Shown piece after piece: positions 18,240 to 27,690 of a DNA stretch of 64,000 nucleotides (position 1 is its first letter; every line of letters starts with the position of its first letter). Origin of the DNA: Rhodospirillaceae bacterium (lineage in GTDB: Bacteria; Pseudomonadota; Alphaproteobacteria; Rhodospirillales; Rhodospirillaceae); assembly GCA_040219235.1 (NCBI GenBank), contig JAVJSV010000016.1:496001-560000 (forward strand), written 5' to 3'. A program made the position numbers and the translations under genes. The notes under the pieces are model-generated. The model was given only the letters and a program-made list of their open reading frames with translations, was not told where the DNA came from and made no database searches.

Positions 18240-21200
18240 ATGAATACCTTGATTGCTGTCGCCGCGCGGCGTTCTAAAATTGTCTTCTCTGCTTTTGTCG
18301 TGCTGATCCTAAGCGGCGTCACAGCCTACATGAGCGTTCCGCGTGAATCTCTGCCTCAGCTGGCGATTACGGTGATCTTCACGTCTGTTATTTTGGAAGG
18401 TGTCTCTCCGGAAGACTCTGAACGCCTGCTGATCCGCCCCCTTGAAGAAGAACTTCAAAACCTTGAAGGCGTCAAAGAACTACGTGCAACCGCTTATCAA
18501 GGTGGGGCCAATGTGGTGCTTGAATTTGATGCGGGCGTTGGCGAAGAGGAAGCCCTGCAAGACGTGCGCGCGGCCGTTGACCGGGTTAAACCAGATCTGC
18601 CTGAAGAAGCTTTGGAACCCCAAATCAGCCAGGTTGATTTTACCCGCCGGCCGGTTCTAACTGTTGCCCTTTCTGGTGATCTACCTGAGCGCACGTTGTT
18701 AACCCTCGCGCGTGGACTGCGCGACGAGGTTCGCCAAATCCCATCTGTCTTGGATGCCACCATCTCTGGAGCGCGCGAAGAGCAAGTCGAAATCATCATT
18801 GATCCGCTCTTGGTCGAGTACTATGGCCTTAATAAAGACGAACTTTTCCGTGTCTTTAGCCGCTCAAACCGCCTGGTCGCTGCAGGTAATTTGGATACCG
18901 GGAGCGGTCGTTTTGCCGTTACTGTGCCTGGATTGTTTGAAACCTCACAGGACATTTATAATTTACCCGTAAAGTCTACAGAGGATGCTGTCGTTACTCT
19001 TGGTGATATTGCGGACATACGCAGAACTTTTAAAGACCGTCAGACGTTCGTTAGCATTAACGGCAAGCCGGCTGTCACCGTCGATATCAGCCGTCGTCCC
19101 GAAGCCAATGTGGTCGATACGATTGCAACGGCCCGTGCTCTGGTCGAGCGTCTTCAACCAGCGTGGCCGGAAGGTTTATCTGTGTCGTTCCCTGTTGATG
19201 ATACCGAAAATATCACATCGCGGTTCGACAGCCTGCAAAACAGCGTTATCTCCGCCGTTATCATCGTTATGGCCATTTGTATGGCCGTCCTTGGGTTCCG
19301 CTCAGGACTTCTGGTGGGCATCGCCATACCCGGCTCGTTTCTGACCGGCATTTTAGTGCTGGCGACAATGGGCGTCACACTCAACGCACTCGCCCTTATT
19401 GGCTTAATCTTATCTGTGGGGATTTTGGTCGATGGCGCGATCGTCGTCGTTGAGAATGCAGAGAGTCTAAAAGAAGAAGGTGTTTCTCCCAAAGACGCTT
19501 ATGTTATGGCTGCCCAGCGGATGGCTTGGCCTATTACGTCTTCAACTGCGACGACCTTGGTCGTGTTTCTGCCCTTGCTGTTCTGGCCAGGCAATACGGG
19601 TGCCTTCTTTAAGTACCTTCCGATCACATTGATCAGTGTTTTATCAGCCGCTCTTGTGATGGCCTTGATTTTCGTCCCAGCCATAGGTGCGAATTTAAAA
19701 TCATCATTGCAAAGCACCAATAAGAAGCCACGGGCTTCAACTGCACTTTCAGTCTGGTATTCAAGTGTTCTCAATAAGTGCCTAGACAACCCAGGCAAGA
19801 TCATCGTCGGGACCATAGTTTCTTTGATATTGGTTCAAGTTCTCTATTCTAACTATGGCAAAGGCGTTTATTTTTTCCCGCCTCAAGAACCTGATTCTGC
19901 CACTTTATCCATCCATGCGCGCGGCAACCTCTCCTTGGAAGAGCAACACCGCCTTGTCGGTGAAGTTGAGAACCAAGTTCTTGGTTTGGATGGAATTAAG
20001 TTTATTTACGCCACGACTGGTCGTCCACCTGGTGCAGGCGCAAATGCGCCAGCACCTGATTTTATCGGCGATATCAAAGTCGAGATGATGCCCTGGAACG
20101 AGCGCCGTCCAGCAGTTGAAATTCTGGCAGATATCGAAAATCGCGTCAGCACAATTGCTGGTATTCAAGTCGTACTAAAAAAAGAGGGGCATGGACCAAC
20201 AACAGGGCAAGCCATTCAGATTGAAGTCGCGTCAAAAGACTCTGCAGCGCTCATTAATACAGTCGACCTTATCCGGCGCGGCATGGAAGACGTCGGTGGA
20301 TTTACGAGTGAGTCCGATAACCGGCCCCTGCCAGGAATTGAATGGCAGCTCAAAGTAGATCGTGCCGAAGCGTCAAAATATGACGCAGACGTCACAGTTA
20401 TTGGTCAATCGATTCAATTGATTACCAACGGCCTTAAACTTGGGGAATACCGGCCCGATGATAGCGAAGAAGAAATTGATATTGTCGTTCGCTACCCCGA
20501 AAACCTGAGGTCTATCCGCAGTCTTGATCAGGTTAGAATTGAAACAGGTCGCGACCCGGTACCTATCAGCAACTTCGTCGACCGTGTACCCGTTCAACAG
20601 GCTGGCGAGATTGCCCGTGTCGATGGCGTGCGAACCATGAAAGTTGCCGCCGATGCAAAGCCGGGGTTCTACTCTGGACTGCAGGTGGTGCGTCTAAAGC
20701 AATGGCTGGCCACTCAGCAGGTTCCAGACAGTGTGGCGGTGAACTTTAAAGGCGAACAAGCTGACTCGGAAGCCAGCAGCAGTTTCCTGACAAACGCCTT
20801 TCTCCTTGCCATCTTCATGATGGGTATCATTCTGCTTGCACAGTTCAACAGTTTTTATTCTGTGTTTGTTGTGCTGACAGCTGTGTTGTTCTCAACGTCA
20901 GGTGTGTTCCTAGGGCTGCTGGTTACAGGTTCTAGTTTCAGCATTGTGATGTCAGGAATTGGAACGATTGCCTTGGCCGGGATCGTGGTCAACAACAACA
21001 TCGTGTTGATCGATACCTTTAATTCGTTCAACGATGGCACCAGATCACTCAGAGAGGCTGTAATGAAGACCGGTATAGACCGCCTTCGCCCGGTGCTCTT
21101 AACGACTGGTACAACTGTTCTCGGGTTGGTGCCAACGGCGACACAGTTCAATGTCGACTTTTTCAATCGGACGGTTACCATTGGTGATCCGGCAACAGAG

Positions 21201-21404
21201 TGGTGGGCCTATATGTCTCAGGCCATCATTTATGGTTTGGTGTTCTCCACCGCCCTCACCCTTGTATTTACGCCGTGCATGCTGATGGCCAGAGAGCGTG
21301 TGTCTCTATGGCGAACAGAAAAAGTTGTGATGGTTAAGCGTCTTGTGCGTAAAGCGCGGGGACAAAAAGACCCGGAAGTTGTGCCACCGCTTCCCGCCGA
21401 GTAA
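18240..21404 (+). CDS. RND-family efflux pump (HAE-1 like), second of a tandem pair
   Basis: A 1054-residue RND transporter, clearly paralogous to the preceding gene along its whole length (for example both share RLVGEVE, YRPDDSE and PISNFV blocks). The TM4 motif is VDGAIVVVENAE (about residue 398) and the TM10 motif GIVVNNNIVLIDTF (about 917), the same variants as in the first pump. The adaptor-pump-pump layout and equal lengths point to a heteromeric pump, as in MdtABC, rather than two independent systems. No outer-membrane factor or local repressor was found. The exported compound is unknown. Confidence 0.93.
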   Translation: MNTLIAVAARRSKIVFSAFVVLILSGVTAYMSVPRESLPQLAITVIFTSVILEGVSPEDSERLLIRPLEEELQNLEGVKELRATAYQGGANVVLEFDAGVGEEEALQDVRAAVDRVKPDLPEEALEPQISQVDFTRRPVLTVALSGDLPERTLLTLARGLRDEVRQIPSVLDATISGAREEQVEIIIDPLLVEYYGLNKDELFRVFSRSNRLVAAGNLDTGSGRFAVTVPGLFETSQDIYNLPVKSTEDAVVTLGDIADIRRTFKDRQTFVSINGKPAVTVDISRRPEANVVDTIATARALVERLQPAWPEGLSVSFPVDDTENITSRFDSLQNSVISAVIIVMAICMAVLGFRSGLLVGIAIPGSFLTGILVLATMGVTLNALALIGLILSVGILVDGAIVVVENAESLKEEGVSPKDAYVMAAQRMAWPITSSTATTLVVFLPLLFWPGNTGAFFKYLPITLISVLSAALVMALIFVPAIGANLKSSLQSTNKKPRASTALSVWYSSVLNKCLDNPGKIIVGTIVSLILVQVLYSNYGKGVYFFPPQEPDSATLSIHARGNLSLEEQHRLVGEVENQVLGLDGIKFIYATTGRPPGAGANAPAPDFIGDIKVEMMPWNERRPAVEILADIENRVSTIAGIQVVLKKEGHGPTTGQAIQIEVASKDSAALINTVDLIRRGMEDVGGFTSESDNRPLPGIEWQLKVDRAEASKYDADVTVIGQSIQLITNGLKLGEYRPDDSEEEIDIVVRYPENLRSIRSLDQVRIETGRDPVPISNFVDRVPVQQAGEIARVDGVRTMKVAADAKPGFYSGLQVVRLKQWLATQQVPDSVAVNFKGEQADSEASSSFLTNAFLLAIFMMGIILLAQFNSFYSVFVVLTAVLFSTSGVFLGLLVTGSSFSIVMSGIGTIALAGIVVNNNIVLIDTFNSFNDGTRSLREAVMKTGIDRLRPVLLTTGTTVLGLVPTATQFNVDFFNRTVTIGDPATEWWAYMSQAIIYGLVFSTALTLVFTPCMLMARERVSLWRTEKVVMVKRLVRKARGQKDPEVVPPLPAE

Positions 21405-21419
21405 AAATCTAGAAAGCGA

Positions 21420-21938
21420 TCACGCAGATTCAGTTTCGAATTTGCGTGACCGTTCTTTCAGATTATCTCTCAGATTAGACAACAGGCCGCACGCAAACAG
21501 ACCTTCTACGACAAGAAATCCAGGCGCCATAAAAATTTGTAGGATATTGTCCGTCAGTGCTGGCCGCCGACCTTCAAACATATGACCGATCAGTTGTAAG
21601 ACCCAACCACTGACGAAACATGACCCAGTGACAACCCATGCAAAGCCTGCCTCTCCTTGCGCAAGACTTTCTGCATACCAGAGCATGGGGATATGGATAA
21701 CTGTAGCCACAATGCCCATCATCGGAACAGCCACCAGATACACCAGCATGACGAAGGCAAGAAACACAACCGCCAGCGTTACGTTTATGCTTCCGATCTG
21801 ACCAAACGAAATAAACGAAAATGCGATAAGAATAGAAAAGACGATTAACGGGACGCCGAAGAAATGCGTCGCACAGTTTCTCGTATCTTGGTGATAAGCT
21901 GTATACATCGCCATCTGTTCATAGAACCAGCTCCGCAT
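21420..21938 (-). CDS. Mpo1-like (DUF962) membrane protein
   Basis: A 172-residue protein with about four transmembrane segments. I start it at the ATG at 21938 (MRSWFYEQMAMYTAYHQD), which has GAGGAG a few bases upstream and is the family N-terminus; the frame stays open for 20 more codons. Family landmarks are YHQDTRNCATHFFGVPL near the N-terminus and LIGHMFEGRRPAL late in the protein, with conserved His residues. Yeast Mpo1 is an iron-dependent dioxygenase that alpha-oxidises 2-hydroxy fatty acids; the bacterial role is unproven. It is convergent with the RND pump, 15 bases away. An inverted repeat at its 3' end (21421-21448) may aid termination. Confidence 0.85.
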   Translation of the reverse strand: MRSWFYEQMAMYTAYHQDTRNCATHFFGVPLIVFSILIAFSFISFGQIGSINVTLAVVFLAFVMLVYLVAVPMMGIVATVIHIPMLWYAESLAQGEAGFAWVVTGSCFVSGWVLQLIGHMFEGRRPALTDNILQIFMAPGFLVVEGLFACGLLSNLRDNLKERSRKFETESA

Positions 21939-22081
21939 AACAGACTCCTCGCCGCCATTGATAACAGCAAACAGTATGCAGCATGCTCCCAGCGACACAA
22001 AGCTGAACTCAAACTCAACTTCGCGATGGGGGTAGCTCTGCAGACAAATTGCCCGCTATGCTGGGCTGATTAGAACAATTT

Positions 22082-22849
22082 CTAAGCGTCTTTCGGAACA
22101 TCAGCCAATGCAGAGCGCCAGCCGTTCACCGGCAGCGAGGCATCATTGACGATCCGAAGCGTCTTCATCAACGCAGCAGAGTTTCTGACCGCTTCCGCCA
22201 TAACCGCGCCGACATCTTCACGAGATATAACACCGGTTTTAATCTCGGTTTCAGGCTGGAATTGAATACCCTGGGTGCCGCCTTCATAGTCGCGCAGTCC
22301 ACCTGGGCCAACAATGGTGTACGCTAGGCCGCTATCGCGGAGGTAATGTTCAGCCTTATTCTTCCATCCCATACCTCGAAAGCGCTCGGCCAGCTCGGGT
22401 TCTGAATCCACGCGTCCCGCTGACAACGAGGTGATCATCACCAGTTGCTGAGCACCTGTGGATTTTGCCAAGTCGATGAGATTCACATTGCCCTGATACT
22501 CAACCGCCTCAGGGCTATTGGGACCAGTCGTCTCAGTCGCTCCTAAAACGGATATCACACGGTCAATACCCTTAAATGCCTCAATAAGGCTAGAAGGATC
22601 ACGTACATCACCCTCGACCCATTCGGCATCGGGCGCACGCTCTTTGGCACGGTCAGGACTGCGGGTTAATCCGCGCACCTGCGTGCCAGAGCGGATTAAA
22701 TCTGCGACAACAAAACGACCGGTTCGCCCCGTTCCGCCGGCAACCAGTACTCTTTCACGCGATTGGGCAGCCCCATATTTTGGGGCCGCCCCGGTCGCCG
22801 TCAGTCCAATCGCTATAGTGGCTTGGACAAACCGTCTGCGTGTTGTCAT
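22082..22849 (-). CDS. Exported NmrA-like / atypical SDR, NAD(P)-binding protein
   Basis: A 255-residue Rossmann-fold protein. Residues 1-29 form a twin-arginine-like signal (TTRRRFVQATIAIG then a hydrophobic Ala-rich stretch). The dinucleotide-binding GGTGRTGRFV lies at about 38-47, followed by the DVRDPSSL and SVLGAT blocks typical of atypical SDRs (NmrA/complex I NDUFA9-like). The usual YxxxK is replaced by a weakly similar segment (WKNKAEHYLRDSGLAYTIV), which fits the NAD(P)-binding sensor or reductase subgroup. Export through Tat would allow cofactor loading before translocation. Its start overlaps the stop of the upstream gene by 4 bases (ATGA), so the two are translationally coupled. 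Confidence 0.85.
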   Translation of the reverse strand: MTTRRRFVQATIAIGLTATGAAPKYGAAQSRERVLVAGGTGRTGRFVVADLIRSGTQVRGLTRSPDRAKERAPDAEWVEGDVRDPSSLIEAFKGIDRVISVLGATETTGPNSPEAVEYQGNVNLIDLAKSTGAQQLVMITSLSAGRVDSEPELAERFRGMGWKNKAEHYLRDSGLAYTIVGPGGLRDYEGGTQGIQFQPETEIKTGVISREDVGAVMAEAVRNSAALMKTLRIVNDASLPVNGWRSALADVPKDA

Positions 22850-23631
22850 TCGCCCTGACCAGGAGCCAATGGCGGCGCTTGTGCTGCGTCGGCCGGTAAA
22901 GCGGCAAAATCATCACGCCAACCATCAACTTCACCTTCTGGATCGCCTGCAATCTCAATAGTTTTGTTGGCCGCGTCCTTGTTACCGACTGCGGCAACCA
23001 AAACTTTGGCAACGTCAGCCCGTTGAATAAAACCGGTTTCTAGACCGCGTGGTCCGGCCATCTTGATCCCTTGCTTACCGCCTTCGTCTGTACCTAGTCC
23101 TCCAGGGCGCACAATGGTATAGGGCAAGTCGCCGTCACGGAGGTAGTCTTCTCCAAGCCACTTCCACATCTGGACATTGTCACAAAACTGGTTCAACGGT
23201 TGGTCCGGTAAGCCAGCCCCTATGGAGGATGTCAGAACAAAGTGCTTTATGCCTTTGTCCTTAGAGATGCCGGCCATATTGACCACACCCTGAAAGTCTA
23301 CGTGACGCGCAGAACTCGGGCCACCTGGATCAAAGCAGGATCCGCCTAACGTAGAGATCACATAATCCGCACCATCAAAGGCTGCCCGAATATCATCAAG
23401 AATACGAGCATCCATCTTGATCCAGGTGAAACCATCTTCGCCTTTACTCTCTGTTGCGCGTTCGACGTTCGTTGTGGTGGCGCGCACTTCATACCCTTGG
23501 GCAACGGCTTCTTTAACCGTTTCCCAGCCGGTCGCTCCGGTCCCGCCAACAACAACCACCAAATCAGCGGCCCAGCTGGACGTTGTCATGGCCACGGCAG
23601 CCAATGCCGATACTGAAAGTGTTTTAAACAT
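22846..23631 (-). CDS. Exported NmrA-like / atypical SDR, NAD(P)-binding protein (paralogue)
   Basis: A 261-residue paralogue of the downstream gene. I prefer the ATG at 23631 (MFKTLSVSALAAVAM) because GGAG is about 6 bases upstream and the Sec signal then starts normally and ends at SSWA-ADL; an ATG four codons earlier is possible. The Rossmann motif is GGTGATGWETV; later blocks are STLGG, HFVLTSSIG and YTIVRPGGLG. It contains a putative Sec signal and no twin-arginine pair, whereas its neighbour has a Tat signal. Both proteins would therefore sit in the periplasm, where free NAD(P) is scarce, which is odd for this fold. Confidence 0.85.
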   Translation of the reverse strand: MFKTLSVSALAAVAMTTSSWAADLVVVVGGTGATGWETVKEAVAQGYEVRATTTNVERATESKGEDGFTWIKMDARILDDIRAAFDGADYVISTLGGSCFDPGGPSSARHVDFQGVVNMAGISKDKGIKHFVLTSSIGAGLPDQPLNQFCDNVQMWKWLGEDYLRDGDLPYTIVRPGGLGTDEGGKQGIKMAGPRGLETGFIQRADVAKVLVAAVGNKDAANKTIEIAGDPEGEVDGWRDDFAALPADAAQAPPLAPGQGE

Positions 23632-23692
23632 GTGTTTCTCCATCCCTTTACTTAGTTGAACTTACTCTCGTAGTTTGAAAATAGACCATAAT

Positions 23693-25075
23693 TTACTGAG
23701 CCGCAGCGGGCTGTGTAATGCCGTCCGGGTTGTCGGATTGGCGCTTTTCTGCCGTCTTGCCAAGCCAGATGGAAACACCACACCACACCGCGGCGACACC
23801 GGACCCAACCAGCGCGATTTGCGCCAGCCCAAAGCCGGCCGACCTCAAGCCATTCTCAATCCAGATATTAACCAGATCAGCACCCCGGTAAACGGAGGTA
23901 TCGATCACGTTCTTGGCTTTATACTTGCGGTCGCGATCAACCACCGTCCACAACATTTCGCGGCCCGGACGTGTCAGCGCGAAGTTGCCTGCCCTGCGAA
24001 TAACCTGGAGTGACAGGATCATCATTAAGACCGGGAACGCGCTGAGCGAGAAGAAGGCAAAAATCATAAACGCGGGCATGCAAGCCAAAAGGAAGACCAG
24101 GCCCCAACGCCCGGCTAGTCGAGACGTGACAAACAACTGGGTAAAGATCGCGAGGCCGTTGACAACCCCATCCACAATGGCATTTACGGCATAGCGTGCT
24201 TCGCGTGTTTCAAACGCGGCCCGCACCAAATCAACCTGTGCCACGTAGAAGATGGTCGAGATGAACGTATACAGACAGATAAAGACTGCAATCGCCAATA
24301 AGTAAGGGTCTTTTATCAGTGTGGAGAACCCAGACCAGGATGAGCCGCCAAGCTTTTCCTTGGATGCTTTTTGGCTGAGGTCTTCGGTATGTCCGCTATC
24401 GGTGTGATGGGTTAAGTCGCGGATGCAAATGAGGGTAATGGACAGAACAATTGCCGCAATGAGCAGCATGTTATCTACGCCGACATTGCTCACGATTGCC
24501 GCCGTTGCCAGCGGACCGAGTGCTGCACCGGCGCTGCCACCAGCGGCAACAAAACCAAACAGGCGTTTTGATTGCTCTTTGCTGTAACGATCTGCAAGGA
24601 AACTCCAGAACACTGAGACAACAAACATGTTAAAGACGCTGAGCCACACGTAATAGACACAGGCCACGACGGTACTAACCTTGACCTCTCCGAGAACGAC
24701 CGGCCAAACATTCATTATCGGGGCCGTCATTGTGTCCGCGCTGCCAAGCGGATATTCGCGCATCAAAACGTAGAAAATGCCAATATTGAAGATGAAAAAT
24801 GCGTAGATCCACGGCAAACAGGAAGAAATTTTATATCGTGAGACAACCCAGCCGAAAATGACCGCGGCAAGCGTGGATGCGATAAATGTACCCGTCCACA
24901 ACCACTTCAAATCCTCAGACGCGACCTCGGAGGCCAGCGCATCGCGCAACGGCCGCATGGTGTAGTAGCTGGCCATGAGACAGAACAGGTACACAAAAGA
25001 AACGAGAACTGCCCGTAGCTCGTGGCTTTCAATTTTGGCAGTCTTCTTGAAAAAGTTATCTAAGGCTGAAGTCAT
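23693..25075 (-). CDS. MFS/ATP:ADP-carrier-like membrane transporter
   Basis: A 460-residue inner-membrane protein with about 12 helices. The N-terminal region with YYTMRPLRDALA and the RLFGFVAAGGSAGAALGPL segment resemble the Npt1/Tlc nucleotide-translocase branch and its MFS relatives found widely in free-living Proteobacteria. In that branch the substrate is often unknown; true ATP/ADP exchange is established for Rickettsia, Chlamydia and plastids. It follows (same strand) the unknown membrane gene at 25204-26235 with a gap of 128 bases and lies 61 bases before the SDR pair. The nucleotide substrate is an inference, and peptide or sugar transport cannot be excluded. Confidence 0.6.
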   Translation of the reverse strand: MTSALDNFFKKTAKIESHELRAVLVSFVYLFCLMASYYTMRPLRDALASEVASEDLKWLWTGTFIASTLAAVIFGWVVSRYKISSCLPWIYAFFIFNIGIFYVLMREYPLGSADTMTAPIMNVWPVVLGEVKVSTVVACVYYVWLSVFNMFVVSVFWSFLADRYSKEQSKRLFGFVAAGGSAGAALGPLATAAIVSNVGVDNMLLIAAIVLSITLICIRDLTHHTDSGHTEDLSQKASKEKLGGSSWSGFSTLIKDPYLLAIAVFICLYTFISTIFYVAQVDLVRAAFETREARYAVNAIVDGVVNGLAIFTQLFVTSRLAGRWGLVFLLACMPAFMIFAFFSLSAFPVLMMILSLQVIRRAGNFALTRPGREMLWTVVDRDRKYKAKNVIDTSVYRGADLVNIWIENGLRSAGFGLAQIALVGSGVAAVWCGVSIWLGKTAEKRQSDNPDGITQPAAAQ

Positions 25076-25203
25076 TGGAAAGGCCCAAACAGTCTGAAAA
25101 GTTCGTTCGAACTATAGACAGATTGAGCCCCTCAGCACGAGCCCCTTTTGAGCACAACCATGGCGTGGTCGCGCTTTTTTTGATCCAGCTTTGGAGGCCC
25201 TTT

Positions 25204-26235
25204 TTAGGCTTTTGCGCGGTCTTTGCCCGAAAGCCGGGCCAGCGCCCATATTCCGGCCCATACAATACCCCCAATTAAGAAAACCAGGAGATACTCGACC
25301 AGAGGCACGCGCGGGACTTCTTCAATGGTTTGCCATCCGCGGCTGCCATAAACGACCCCGATCGCCCCCAGATAGGCCGCAATAAAAGCCCACCTAAGCC
25401 AGCGGCTGAGACCTAAACCATGCATCTGAGTGATGATAAACATGGCCAGGAACCCAAACATAAACTGCCCCCACTGGCCGTTGGCATTCATCAGAGCGAC
25501 AATTGTGCCGTGAATGACGACAAAAAATTCCAGGCTTGTCGTCCAGTATTTGTTCACATGAGCTCGGGTAAACATCAGGCTGCCCTGCAGCATGATCATG
25601 CAAGTGTAAAACGTACCTACGAGATGCCCCACACTGGTTTCCATGGGGTGATACCAGAACGTGTAAATGGCAGCCCATGCAAAAATATAGCCGTGATACT
25701 TGCGCATCGCCCGGCCCGGCTCATTCAAAAAACTGACTGATTTTCCAAAGGCGATGCCGCGGCGCTTGTTTTCCATGATGAGAACCATCACTAGCAGGAG
25801 AATGACTGATCCTTGGGACGACATGATGTGAGTGTCTTGTGCTGTGCCATCATACCAAATGTGCGTCTGCAACAGATGCAACAACACAAAGCCAGCGTTG
25901 GCCGCCATCGCGATCACATTAATGGGGTGCAGACCTTTGGTGTAAGAGAGCTTATTATTTTGGGCGTAATAAATCATGCCCCAGATCGTTACTTGATGGA
26001 GAATGTAACCGCCCCAAGCCGTCGCCCGTGACCAAAACGTTGGGTCTGGAAGTTTCCAATAATAATGAGCAAATCCTGTATCAGGGGCAAAATCAATCTC
26101 GGGTAACAAGGGCTTTAGGATATAAATCAGAGCCGTATACGCGACACAAAAAGCGATACCCAGTGGCAAACCCCAAGAACTATTTAAAAGGCCACTTGAT
26201 TTGCCCGGAAGTTGATCTGGCGTGGTTTCAGTCAT
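25204..26235 (-). CDS. Polytopic membrane protein of unknown function
   Basis: I do not recognise this 343-residue protein. It has about nine hydrophobic segments, a short cytoplasmic N-terminus (DQLPGKSSGLL), and several conserved-looking His residues inside membrane segments (for example in FVLLHLLQTHIWYD, KYHGYIFAWA, FWYHPMETSVGHLVG and TQMHGLG), which could bind haem or metal. A role as a membrane oxidoreductase or lipid-modifying enzyme would fit such His clusters, but nothing in the sequence proves it. It is 128 bases upstream of the carrier-like gene on the same strand, so both may be cotranscribed. Confidence 0.5.
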   Translation of the reverse strand: MTETTPDQLPGKSSGLLNSSWGLPLGIAFCVAYTALIYILKPLLPEIDFAPDTGFAHYYWKLPDPTFWSRATAWGGYILHQVTIWGMIYYAQNNKLSYTKGLHPINVIAMAANAGFVLLHLLQTHIWYDGTAQDTHIMSSQGSVILLLVMVLIMENKRRGIAFGKSVSFLNEPGRAMRKYHGYIFAWAAIYTFWYHPMETSVGHLVGTFYTCMIMLQGSLMFTRAHVNKYWTTSLEFFVVIHGTIVALMNANGQWGQFMFGFLAMFIITQMHGLGLSRWLRWAFIAAYLGAIGVVYGSRGWQTIEEVPRVPLVEYLLVFLIGGIVWAGIWALARLSGKDRAKA

Positions 26236-26455
26236 CGTCCAACCTTAATGTCAGCCCATACAGCCCTCAGTGTTGCTCGGGCGGGTTCAGAATTCTGAAT
26301 TCTATACTAACCCACAGCAAGGGGTCGTTGCAGGGACGCTAACGAAAACCTAACCATCAGGCGGCTAAGATGGCGTCAGGCCACACAGAGGCAACCGTGC
26401 CACCTCGCCGCTCACAGCGCATACCCGGCTCAGAGCCAAGCACATAACCTAGAAT

Positions 26456-27499
26456 TCAAGCCGGGCGCGTTATTCTATCGATCTCTTGGTCCACCTCTGG
26501 TGTTGGACGCCATTCAGCTGCTTTCACGTTCGCCTCAAGTTGCTCCGGACGCGAGGCTCCGGCAATGACGCTGGCGATATAAGGTTTGCTCAACAACCAC
26601 CCGAAGGCAAAGTCGAGCAACTCGGCACCAGACGACTCAGCAAGGTCGCTCAGTTGCTCAATCTTGGTAAAGCGCTCGTCGTTCAAAAACCGCTCAGCGA
26701 GATCTGGTGACCGGGCTGAAAACGCCGCCATGCGCGTACCCTCTGCGGGAGCCTCGCCGCGCGTGTACTTGCCGGTGAGCGTTCCGCTTTCAAGGGGGAA
26801 ATAAGGAAGCACGGTTTGGCCAAGCTCCACACAAGCCGGAACCAGTTCAGCTTCAATACCACGGGTCAGCAGGCTGTAATGGTTTTGCGCCGTGACATAG
26901 CCGGCCAATCCTTCGTCTGCTGAAATTTTGGCGCACGCGCGGGCCTCTGACGCATTGAAATTTGAGTGGCCGATATAACGCACTTTGCCCTGTTGAACGA
27001 GATCATCCAAGGCCCGCAACGTCTCCTCCATCGGGGTTACGCCGTCAGGGCGGTGATACTGATAAAGATCAATAACATCCGTGTTGAGACGGCGCAGGGA
27101 TTGTTCGGCGGCATACATGATCGCTGCACGTGAGCCACCGCCGTCTGGCGCCGGGCCACTGCCCATTGCCCCGCCGAACTTGGTAGCAATGAGCACGTTG
27201 CTACGTCGCGCGCCCAATGCCTGTCCGAGGTATTCCTCCGAGGCCCCGCCACTATAAACATCAGCCGTGTCAAACAAGGTGATTCCCAGATCGACCGCTG
27301 CATGCACAACCCGTTCCGTGGCCACAGCGTCGAGCCGCCCGCCGAAATTATTACAACCAAGCCCAACGGCTGAGACCACAGGTCCGCCTTTTCCCAGTGT
27401 CCGGTTTGTTTCAGCCGCACGAGGGGCTTTACTAAACGCGGGGATAACGGCAGCAGCGGCGGCAATTTTGATAATCTGACGTCGTGATGTACGGGGCAT
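26456..27499 (-). CDS. Exported aldo/keto reductase
   Basis: A 347-residue AKR-superfamily (beta/alpha)8 barrel oxidoreductase. The catalytic tetrad is present: Asp77 and Tyr82 in LFDTADVY, Lys107 in IATKFGG, and His149 in LYQYHRPD. The HSN block YIGHSNFNA and the late SVIAGASRPEQ NADPH-binding loop are also visible. Residues 1-29 are a twin-arginine signal (TSRRQIIKIAAAAAVIPAF), so the enzyme is probably moved folded with NADP(H) to the periplasm. Periplasmic AKRs are uncommon. Its substrate is not indicated. It is monocistronic, with about 220 bases of non-coding DNA downstream. Confidence 0.88.
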   Translation of the reverse strand: MPRTSRRQIIKIAAAAAVIPAFSKAPRAAETNRTLGKGGPVVSAVGLGCNNFGGRLDAVATERVVHAAVDLGITLFDTADVYSGGASEEYLGQALGARRSNVLIATKFGGAMGSGPAPDGGGSRAAIMYAAEQSLRRLNTDVIDLYQYHRPDGVTPMEETLRALDDLVQQGKVRYIGHSNFNASEARACAKISADEGLAGYVTAQNHYSLLTRGIEAELVPACVELGQTVLPYFPLESGTLTGKYTRGEAPAEGTRMAAFSARSPDLAERFLNDERFTKIEQLSDLAESSGAELLDFAFGWLLSKPYIASVIAGASRPEQLEANVKAAEWRPTPEVDQEIDRITRPA

Positions 27500-27690
27500 G
27501 GTGAACCTCTCCTGAATTACATTTATGGCAGTTTATCGCGATTGAGCCACCCTGTAACGAATTTTAGAAGCTGTGTGCACGCTAATGCCTATGCGGAAAT
27601 GCTTCCACGAAAAGCACTAGGGCAGATTGCAAATTGCCCGCAGACAATGGCAAGTTAAAGGGATATCAAACTGATAGATTGAGTTTCATC

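Noticed and set aside
21421-21448. Inverted repeat near the end of the RND operon as a terminator
   Set aside because: CACGCAGATTC pairs with GAATTTGCGTG with one mismatch but lies inside the 3' end of the DUF962 gene and has no T-tract on the plus strand; kept only as a note.
26287-26298. 12-bp palindrome TCAGAATTCTGA as an operator
   Set aside because: Single short palindrome in a 220-base gap with no repeat or nearby promoter; too weak to support a claim.
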